This document shows, piece by piece, positions 56,543-64,000 of a DNA stretch of 64,000 nt. Position 1 is the first letter of the stretch, and the number at the start of each line of letters is the position of its first letter. The notes under the pieces are model-generated. The model was not told where the DNA came from. It worked only from the letters and a program-made list of their open reading frames with translations, and ran no database searches. The stretch comes from Gammaproteobacteria bacterium (GTDB lineage Bacteria; Pseudomonadota; Gammaproteobacteria; UBA6429; Thiohalophilaceae). The translations under genes and the position numbers were made by a program. The stretch is from positions 1 through 64,000 of the forward strand of contig JAOUNS010000002.1 of assembly GCA_029880855.1 (NCBI GenBank), in the 5' to 3' direction.

Positions 56543-58408
56543 TTAAATCGACAAGGTCTTGATACGACGCCCGCCAACAAAAAGATTGACGATGGCGCGG
56601 GTACCCATAATGGCAGTGAACATGGAGGTCACGATACCAATGGACAAGGTGATGGCAAAACCCCTGATGGGACCGGTACCAAACATATACAGCACCAATG
56701 CGGCAATGAAAGTGGTGATGTTGGCATCAGCAATGGTGGAAAGCGCTTTCTCATACCCGGCGTTAATACTCGACTGTGGTGTATTACCGATACGCAATTC
56801 TTCACGTATTCGTTCAAAGATCAACACGTTGGCATCCACCGCCATACCCACCGTCAGGATGATACCCGCGATACCGGGCAGGGTCAGTGTTGCCTGCAAC
56901 ATGGAGAGCACCGCAACAATCAGCACCAGGTTGGCCAGCAGTGCTGCATTGGCCACCAGACCAAACCCTCTGTACCAGAACACCATAAAGGCAATCACCA
57001 GTGCCATACCTACCGTCACCGAGCGCATACCCTGCTTAATGTTGTCCTTACCGGCGCTTGGACCAATGGTCCGTTCTTCAACGATACGAATCGGTGCAGA
57101 CAGGGCACCGGCACGCAATAAAAGCGCCAGGGTCTGGGCCTCTTTGGGGCTGTCCAGACCGGTGATTTGGAAACTGTTACTGAAGATACCCTGGATGGTT
57201 GCCACATTGATCACTTCTTCAACCCGATAGGGGGTGACTTTTTCCTTGCCATCCACAATCTTGACATCCGACTTGGATTCAATGAACACCACCGCCATGG
57301 GCTTCTTCACATTATTCTTGGTGGTGATGAGCATGGATTTTGCGCCAATCCCGTCAAGCTGTACTTTTACCATCGGGCTGCCGCTGTCCGGGTCAAAACC
57401 CGAGTTGGCATGAGTGATGCGATCACCGGTGATAATCACCCGGTCCTTGAGCAGTACGGGACTGCCGTTGCGCATCTTGTACAGACGATAACCCGGCGGG
57501 ATCTGCCCGGTGGAGGCGGCCAGTGCACCCCGACGATCCGGGTCCGCAAGACGAAACTCGAGGGTTGCGGTGGCGCTTAAAATACGTTTTGCCAACGCAC
57601 TATCCTGAATACCCGGCAACTGCACAACAATACGTCGTTCACCCTGTTGCTGGATCACCGGCTCGGCCACACCCAACTCGTTCACACGTGCACGCAACGT
57701 GGTGATATTTTGCTGTACGGCCAGTTTCTTTAATTCCAGGACAGCAGTTTCCTGCATGGATAAGGTGACGATGTAGTTGCCACCGTCTGTTTTGGACGAA
57801 AACAGGAAATTGGGAAATTCTCGACGCATGGCTGATACAGCCTTGTCCCGATCCTGTTCAGATGTATAACTCATTTCAAACGCGATACCGTCACCCAGTT
57901 TTTTTGGCAACTGTGTGCGCACGTTAATCTTGCGCATCAGTTGACGAATCTCGTCATGGAACCTTTCCTGATTGGATTTGATCACGCTGCCCATATCCAC
58001 ATCTATCAGGAAGTGCAAACCACCACGCAGGTCGAGGCCCAGGTACATGGGTCTGGCATTAATGCCTTCGAACCAGGCCGGAGCGGCCGGAGCCAGGTTC
58101 TGGGCTATGGTGTAATCCTGACCCAATATTTCCTTCAATTTGTCCCTTGCATTGAGCTGCTCATCGACACCGCTGAAGCGAACAAGCAAGCCTCGGTCAT
58201 CCAGAACAACCTTGCGATAAGGAATTTTCGCACCATCCAACGCAGCGATGACCTGTTGCCGGGTGGAGGCGGTAATGACCTTGTTGTTTTTGACAGCGAT
58301 CTGCAGAGCCGGGTCGGTACCGTAGAGATTTGGCGCCGCGTAGATCGCACCGATCGCGATAATCACGGCGATCATGATGTATTTCCAAAGTGGATACTGG
58401 TTCAGCAT
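56543..58408 (-). CDS. secD: Protein translocase subunit SecD
   Basis: 621-residue RND-type subunit: one N-terminal helix (IMIAVIIAIGAIYAAPNLYG), a large periplasmic P1 domain with GLDLRGGLHFLIDVDM, and five C-terminal helices with AVDANVLIFERIREE. It belongs with secF and yajC; queA-tgt-yajC-secDF order is intact. Confidence 0.97.
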   Translation of the reverse strand: MLNQYPLWKYIMIAVIIAIGAIYAAPNLYGTDPALQIAVKNNKVITASTRQQVIAALDGAKIPYRKVVLDDRGLLVRFSGVDEQLNARDKLKEILGQDYTIAQNLAPAAPAWFEGINARPMYLGLDLRGGLHFLIDVDMGSVIKSNQERFHDEIRQLMRKINVRTQLPKKLGDGIAFEMSYTSEQDRDKAVSAMRREFPNFLFSSKTDGGNYIVTLSMQETAVLELKKLAVQQNITTLRARVNELGVAEPVIQQQGERRIVVQLPGIQDSALAKRILSATATLEFRLADPDRRGALAASTGQIPPGYRLYKMRNGSPVLLKDRVIITGDRITHANSGFDPDSGSPMVKVQLDGIGAKSMLITTKNNVKKPMAVVFIESKSDVKIVDGKEKVTPYRVEEVINVATIQGIFSNSFQITGLDSPKEAQTLALLLRAGALSAPIRIVEERTIGPSAGKDNIKQGMRSVTVGMALVIAFMVFWYRGFGLVANAALLANLVLIVAVLSMLQATLTLPGIAGIILTVGMAVDANVLIFERIREELRIGNTPQSSINAGYEKALSTIADANITTFIAALVLYMFGTGPIRGFAITLSIGIVTSMFTAIMGTRAIVNLFVGGRRIKTLSI

Positions 58409-58470
58409 AATCCTTATACCTGGCTGAGTTGTTATAGAGTACGGATAGACGCTAACTGTAGCTTGTTGTC

Positions 58471-58809
58471 TCAGTCTTTTTCCGCGGCCTTGATACTGCC
58501 CTTGGGCAGAATGGCTGATATCGCATGGCGCTGGATGCGAACCTGTACATTGGCGGCGATCTCCACCGTTACATACTGTTCTGTGGTATTGGTGATTTTG
58601 CCCATAATGCCGCCGCTGGTCACGACTTCATCACCCTTGGCCAGTGCAGACACCAGTTTTTGATGTTCTTTGGCACGCTTTTGCTGCGGACGAATCAGCA
58701 AAAAGTAGAAGATCACAAACATCACGATCATCATGATCAGGGGAAAGCCGGTATCCGGTTGTTGGGCGGCCGGTGCGGCGGCATGTGCACTGGAGATAAA
58801 GAAATTCAT
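58471..58809 (-). CDS. yajC: Sec translocon accessory protein YajC
   Basis: A 112-residue membrane protein with one helix (FPLIMMIVMFVIFYFLLIRPQQ) and the soluble domain ending GSIKAAEKD; LIRPQQKRAKEHQ and LAKGDEVVTSGGIMGKI are YajC hallmarks. It associates with SecDF. Confidence 0.97.
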   Translation of the reverse strand: MNFFISSAHAAAPAAQQPDTGFPLIMMIVMFVIFYFLLIRPQQKRAKEHQKLVSALAKGDEVVTSGGIMGKITNTTEQYVTVEIAANVQVRIQRHAISAILPKGSIKAAEKD

Positions 58810-58858
58810 TGTTCTACCTTTATATATACTGTCGTGTTAAGGGTCAAAACGGCGCCTA

Positions 58859-59977
<1,119 letters not shown>

Positions 59978-60004
59978 TTAGCGCTTTTCTCCCGGTTGGC
60001 AATA

Positions 60005-60136
60005 TAACGCAGAGATCGCAAAGGCGCGAAGCGCACAGAGAATAAAGAATATGAGTTCTTCTTTATGCAAGTTGATGTTAAACAACACAACAAATTAAGA
60101 CTCTGCGTTCTCCGCGCCTCTGCGAGCTCCGCGTTA
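60005..60136. repeat. Inverted dispersed repeat between queA and tgt
   Basis: Left arm TAACGCAGAGATCGCAAAGG and onward to CACAGAG; right arm CTCTGCGTTCTCCGCGCCTC and onward to GCGTTA: imperfectly inverted arms of about 36 bases around a 60-base AT-rich centre (AATAAAGAATATGAGTTCTT). This is the longest copy of the family and looks like a small non-coding element with TAACGC ends. Confidence 0.7.
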
Positions 60137-60172
60137 TTCTTCCCCACCAAATAAATTCTACCTGCAGATGCA

Positions 60173-61192
60173 TCATACTATTAACATGGCATCGCCGTAG
60201 CTGAAGAAGCGATACTTTTCTTCGACCGCATGTCGATAGGCGGCCATGACCGGTTCATAGCCGGCAAAGGCGCTGACCAGCATGAGTAATGTTGATTCGG
60301 GCAGGTGGAAGTTGGTGAGCAGGCCATCCACAATTTTGAACTCATAACCCGGTGTGATGAAAATATTGGTCTCGCCGGCATAGGGACGCAGCACCCCATC
60401 GGCACCGGCCGTTTCCAGACAGCGCACGCAGGTCGTGCCAATGGCGATCACCCGACCGCCGCCGGCTTTGGTCGCGGCAACCTGCTCGCACAAGGCCGCA
60501 TCCACCTGGATACGCTCCGCGTGCATCTTGTGATCACGAATATCATCGACCCGTACCGGTTGAAAGGTTCCCGCCCCCACATGCAGGGTGACATAACCCA
60601 GCCCGACCCCCATGGCCTGTATCTGTTGCAGCATGGCCTCATCGAAATGCAGCCCGGCAGTGGGTGCCGCCACCGCACCGGCGTGTTGGGCATAGACCGT
60701 CTGGTAACGCTCCCGATCCGCCGCATCCGGCTCGCGGGTAATATAGGGTGGCAACGGAATGCGGCCTATCGCTTCCAACAGTTCCACCACCGTTCTGTCA
60801 GTCTCAAAGGCCAATATAAAGAGATCACCCTCGCGTGCTTCCATCACAGCGTGGTTGTCACCGGGAAAATCGAGTCTCGTGCCCGGCTTCGGCGACTTGC
60901 TCGCCCGCACATGGGCCAGCACCCGCCGATCATCCAGCACCCGTTCCACCAGCACCTCGACACGCCCGCCGGAGGTCTTCTGCCCGAACAGACGGGCCGG
61001 GATCACCCGGGTATTATTCAGCACCAGTAAATCACCTGCACGCAGCAAGCCCGGCAAGTCGGTAAACCGGCGATCCGACACCTGTCCCGACACGCGCCCC
61101 AGGCACAACAGACGGCTGTCCGCCCGCCGCTCAGCCGGATACTGGGCAATCAAATCATCAGGAAGGAAAAAATCAAAATCTGTACGGCGCAT
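60173..61192 (-). CDS. queA: S-adenosylmethionine:tRNA ribosyltransferase-isomerase
   Basis: Transfers and isomerises the ribosyl of SAM to preQ1 in tRNA, giving epoxyqueuosine. 339 residues with [18 protein letters not shown] at the start, [30 protein letters not shown] and the C-terminal [11 protein letters not shown]. Divergent from tRNA-Leu. Confidence 0.98.
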   Translation of the reverse strand: MRRTDFDFFLPDDLIAQYPAERRADSRLLCLGRVSGQVSDRRFTDLPGLLRAGDLLVLNNTRVIPARLFGQKTSGGRVEVLVERVLDDRRVLAHVRASKSPKPGTRLDFPGDNHAVMEAREGDLFILAFETDRTVVELLEAIGRIPLPPYITREPDAADRERYQTVYAQHAGAVAAPTAGLHFDEAMLQQIQAMGVGLGYVTLHVGAGTFQPVRVDDIRDHKMHAERIQVDAALCEQVAATKAGGGRVIAIGTTCVRCLETAGADGVLRPYAGETNIFITPGYEFKIVDGLLTNFHLPESTLLMLVSAFAGYEPVMAAYRHAVEEKYRFFSYGDAMLIV

Positions 61193-61228
61193 GGGGTGCG
61201 AATGTTAGCAGATTTTTCTCCGAACAGC

Positions 61229-61257
61229 TTTCCGGAACGGCCCCGATTCCCTATAAT
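61229..61257 (+). promoter_or_regulatory. tRNA-Leu promoter
   Basis: Perfect -10 TATAAT (61252-61257) followed by a GC-rich discriminator (GCGCGCTC). The -35 (TTTCCG at 61229-61234, 17-base spacing) is weak. The tRNA begins 24 bases after the -10 box. Confidence 0.65.
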
Positions 61258-61280
61258 GCGCGCTCTACGCAAACCTCACT

Positions 61281-61365
61281 GGCCGAGTGGTGGAATTGGT
61301 AGACACGCAGCACTCAAAATGCTGTGCCTTCGGGCGTGTCGGTTCGAGTCCGACCTCGGCTACCA
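61281..61365 (+). tRNA. tRNA-Leu (anticodon CAA)
   Basis: An 85-base class II tRNA with encoded CCA. The acceptor GGCCGAG pairs with CTCGGCT (first pair G-U). Anticodon stem CAGCA/TGCTG encloses loop CTCAAAA, anticodon CAA, reading UUG. The long variable arm contains GTGCCTTCGGGCGT. Its last 22 bases are repeated 160 bases downstream. Confidence 0.96.
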
Positions 61366-61599
61366 TTTATTTTTCCGTTTTGTTTCTCATTTTGATCGTT
61401 GTTCTGTGTTGATCCGACACGCCGCGTGTCGGCTGATTCGGCGCATCCCTGCGCCTCACCCTGTGGGCTACTTCGTCGTCCAGTTTTGCTCCCGGCAAAA
61501 CTGTCGAGTCCGACCTCGGCTACCATTTATTTTTCCGTTTTGTTTCTCATTTTGATCGTTGTTCTGTGTTGATCCGACACGCCGCGTGTCGGCTGATTC
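61344..61599. repeat. Direct repeat of the tRNA-Leu 3' end and flank
   Basis: 61344-61439 and 61504-61599 are identical (96 bp, period 160). Each begins with the tRNA's last 22 bases (TCGAGTCCGACCTCGGCTAC, CA), then a T-rich stretch, then the hairpin CCGACACG-CCG-CGTGTCGG. The spacer 61440-61503 has two more hairpins (GGCGCA-TCCC-TGCGCC and GTTTTGC-TCCCG-GCAAAAC). No gene lies in 61366-61663. Confidence 0.95.
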
Positions 61600-61663
61600 C
61601 AGGGACTCGCAGTCTTCTGCAATCGTCTGTGGCAGTGCCAAAACGAAGTCCCTCGGGGTTGCT

Positions 61664-62758
61664 CTAGAACTGGTATATCATCCCCACAGAAACCACATAC
61701 GGATCTGCGCCTGGCTGGGCCGGATTGACAATATCACCATGTCCGCCATCAGCAACTTTGTACAGGGCATTGGTCTCATTCAGTGTTTGCGCCCAGGCCA
61801 GATAGAGCTGGGCTTGCTTGTCCATGTTATAAAACAACCCTATCCCATATAACCGTGCGCCGGTTGCGGTGGAATTATGATAAGACGTGGTCTCCAAACC
61901 ATGCATAGCCAGTTCATAGTCATTATTGAAGCGATACAATAAACTCAGGCCGTATACCTGCTTGACCCAATGGGGAAAATTCACCCGATCTGCGGCTTCC
62001 GTTTTTTCATAAACGAAACCAAACTGCAGCTTGCCAAACCAGTTATAGCCTGCCAGGCGCAGACCACTGAGTTTCGCCCGGTCAATATTCATTGTATTGA
62101 TATTGGTGACCGCCATGCCATCCCAGTCTTCATATCCGATACCCAGATATAAACCGTCCCGCTTATACATCAAAGCATAACTGCGCATGGCCATGGCATT
62201 GTCATCCGCCTTGCCGCTGGTTTGGGCTGTTGGGTTGCCGGCCGAATACATGACCTGTACTTCCCAGCCATGCCAACCGTGTCGATACAGAGCGGCATTT
62301 TCACCACGATCATTCATTTTCACATCATCCAGCATACTGGCCCCCAGCAAGGCCAGCCGGTCCGGCACCAAATCACTGAACAATCCCCAGTGGCCGGCGA
62401 CTATTTTGTAGGGTGTATCATTATGCCCAAGCAGGATTTCTCCATATGCGCCGCCAAACCCAAGATAGCTGTTGCGTGTGGCATATTGCCCACCGGTTTC
62501 ATCCAGCTGAATTGTTTGCTCCAGTTGCCAGAGAACCAATGGTCCGGTGGGAGTAATATGTTCCCCCTTGAATCCAATGCGACTGGCGTTACTGGAAATA
62601 CTGTTACCTGTGTTCTGCCCGTCATTATGGTAGTTTGCAGAAAGATGGAGTTTTCCATAAATTTCCAGTTGTTTGCCCGCCACCTCCACCGCATCAACAA
62701 GGCATGTAACAAATAAAAAGGAAAAACCCAGGAAATATCGGCCATATATCTGTTTCAT
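61664..62758 (-). CDS. Gram-negative trimeric porin
   Basis: A 364-residue outer-membrane porin from ATG 62758 (MKQIYGRYF). Signal peptide to about 26 (VTCLVDAVEVAG), then LEIYGKLHLSANY as the first strand, alternating aromatic beta strands, and the C-terminal Phe of the last strand (GMIYQF). It resembles the general porins of beta- and gammaproteobacteria (Porin_4 type). Divergent from the sensor gene. Confidence 0.92.
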   Translation of the reverse strand: MKQIYGRYFLGFSFLFVTCLVDAVEVAGKQLEIYGKLHLSANYHNDGQNTGNSISSNASRIGFKGEHITPTGPLVLWQLEQTIQLDETGGQYATRNSYLGFGGAYGEILLGHNDTPYKIVAGHWGLFSDLVPDRLALLGASMLDDVKMNDRGENAALYRHGWHGWEVQVMYSAGNPTAQTSGKADDNAMAMRSYALMYKRDGLYLGIGYEDWDGMAVTNINTMNIDRAKLSGLRLAGYNWFGKLQFGFVYEKTEAADRVNFPHWVKQVYGLSLLYRFNNDYELAMHGLETTSYHNSTATGARLYGIGLFYNMDKQAQLYLAWAQTLNETNALYKVADGGHGDIVNPAQPGADPYVVSVGMIYQF

Positions 62759-62936
62759 TGTGTTTCGCTGTTGTCTACCCAATAAACATTGTTGAATCTG
62801 GAACCCACCATGTATATGTTTGTGATAATTTTTAACAATTCAAACCGCCATATAGCGCAAACTTCCGTACCAGCACATCTCCAGCATTAATTCATCAGTT
62901 ATACTATCCATTGATACTGTTTTTGATGTGTAGACG

Positions 62937-64000
62937 ATGTTCCGGCATTTCATGCGTAAAACAATAATTAATCGATATTTAGCCAGTCTGCTTTTTTTTA
63001 CAGGTATGGTGACAACATTATGCGCGCTTGTTTGGTCGCAGCTTGCGGTGCAAACAGCCACGGCGGCAGATGCGTTGCCTGCAGAATTGACCGTTGCCTC
63101 CAGTAACAACTTCCCCCCCATTAATATGCTGGACGACGACGGTCGATTGTCCGGCTTCGGGCGCGACCTGTCAGATGCCGTGATGGCCGATCTGGGTATA
63201 AAGGTCAAGCGTCGGCATTCTGCAATCTGGACTGACGTTCTGGGCTGGCTGGATCGGGGAGAAATTGATCTCATCCATGATACCGGTTATACGACTGAGC
63301 GGGACAAGTACCTTGACTATACCGTGCCGATTATTGAAATGCCGGAAATGATTTTCGTCAAAAATGGAAGATTTGATATCAATACACTGAACTCACTGCA
63401 TGGCAAAACCGTGGCTTGTGTCAATAAACATATAACACATCTCTATTTACAAAATTTTCCGGAAATTAAGTGCCATATAGTCAATAAACCTATCGAAGGA
63501 CTATACGCCTTGGTGGGCGGCACCGTGGATGCCTTTGTCTACCCGCGTGAAATTGTCATGTATTTTGCACAAAAACTTCGTGTCAGTGGTGAGATTAAAA
63601 TGGTCGGTGAACCACTGCGTGTTTTATCCTGGTCCATGACGGTGCGAGAAGGCAACACCCGCCTGTTGGAAATTTTAAACAAGGGCATCACGCATGTCAG
63701 GGAGACCGGTGAATATCAAAAAATCTACAATAAGTGGTTTGGGCAACGCTTGTTGGCCGGCTATACCAGGACAGAAGTTGCGATAATTGTTATTGCTGTT
63801 GTCGTGATTTCTTTGTTTCTCGGCACAAGTATTGTTCTGCTCATTTATAACCGGCGACTCAAGTCGACCAAGGATGCGCTTGAACAAAGTGAAAAAAAAT
63901 ACACCGAAGTTGCCGCCAACATACCCGGTGCGGTATTTCAGATATCCAAACGTGACAAACAGGATTGTCAACTTGCCTTTATCAGCCAGGGTATGGCGCG
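62937..64000 (+). CDS. Sensor protein with periplasmic solute-binding and PAS domains (partial, 3' end missing)
   Basis: Open frame of at least 354 codons running off the window. Start ATG 62937; ATG 62952 (MRKTII) is also possible. In order: signal anchor near 14-40, a periplasmic SBP_bac_3 domain near 48-270 (PAELTVASSNNFPPINML, LDRGEIDLIHDTGYTTERDKYLDYT, IYNKWFG at its end), a second membrane helix near 281-305 (VAIIVIAVVVISLFLGTSIVLLIY), a short coiled coil, and a PAS domain beginning YTEVAANIPGAVFQIS. The missing end is probably a histidine kinase or a GGDEF/EAL output. Ligand unknown, amino-acid-like by fold. Confidence 0.9.
   Translation, partial: MFRHFMRKTIINRYLASLLFFTGMVTTLCALVWSQLAVQTATAADALPAELTVASSNNFPPINMLDDDGRLSGFGRDLSDAVMADLGIKVKRRHSAIWTDVLGWLDRGEIDLIHDTGYTTERDKYLDYTVPIIEMPEMIFVKNGRFDINTLNSLHGKTVACVNKHITHLYLQNFPEIKCHIVNKPIEGLYALVGGTVDAFVYPREIVMYFAQKLRVSGEIKMVGEPLRVLSWSMTVREGNTRLLEILNKGITHVRETGEYQKIYNKWFGQRLLAGYTRTEVAIIVIAVVVISLFLGTSIVLLIYNRRLKSTKDALEQSEKKYTEVAANIPGAVFQISKRDKQDCQLAFISQGMA

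Noticed and set aside
62840-63274. 144-codon minus-strand frame over the sensor gene
   Set aside because: Antisense shadow of a convincing SBP-type protein on the plus strand; composition is Arg/Ser-rich as expected for a shadow.

Overview
The window reads as chromosomal core DNA of a gammaproteobacterium. The evidence is gene order: a leuCDB-asd-usg-fimV-truA-trpFBA-accD-folC-dedD-cvpA-purF-metZ block, a queA-tgt-yajC-secDF / suhB / trmJ-cysE-iscRSUA-hscBA-fdx block, and an iscX-ndk-rlmN-pilW-yfgM-bamB-der block are all laid out much as in Pseudomonas-type gammaproteobacteria. A lipoprotein resembling SoxXA-binding proteins and two genes with PEP-CTERM-like tails suggest a sulfur-oxidising, biofilm-forming lineage (Chromatiales / Thiohalomonadales-like). 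That placement is inference; no 16S gene is present.

Layout. 1-480: tRNA-Pro with a tandemly repeated 3' flank. 480-10171: folD, cysS, two cyclophilins and lpxH, then a looser set (lipoprotein, DUF455 ferritin-like protein, GDSL hydrolase, glycerate kinase, NUDIX). 10217-29943: the long minus-strand biosynthetic block for methionine, purine, folate, fatty acid, tryptophan, lysine/threonine precursor and leucine, with fimV inside it. metZ is preceded by a promoter, a SAM-II-type riboswitch and a terminator. 29962-34193: a methyltransferase and a divergent LysR regulator flanking a perfect dyad, a permuted papain-like protein, and guaB. 34473-37462: lipoprotein, xseA, M23 peptidase, DUF2784. 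37477-43702: der, bamB, yfgM, pilW, rlmN, ndk, iscX. 43985-46133: an accessory insert separating iscX from the isc operon (PEP-CTERM-like gene behind a sigma-54-type promoter, CZB-domain gene behind a FliA-type promoter, second PEP-CTERM-like gene). 46573-52086: fdx back to iscR, with an almost perfect IscR type-1 operator. 52218-61192: cysE, trmJ, suhB, secDF-yajC, tgt, queA. 61281-64000: tRNA-Leu, again with a repeated 3' flank, then a porin and the start of a periplasmic-sensor protein that runs off the window.

The most unusual items are: (i) both tRNA genes are followed by direct repeats carrying the last 18-22 bases of the tRNA, like the E. coli tyrT/rtT locus; (ii) the SAM-II riboswitch on metZ; (iii) the insert splitting the isc locus, whose genes carry alternative-sigma promoters; (iv) the loss of rodZ-ispG-hisS from between pilW and yfgM; (v) a degenerate dispersed repeat in at least five operon-internal gaps.
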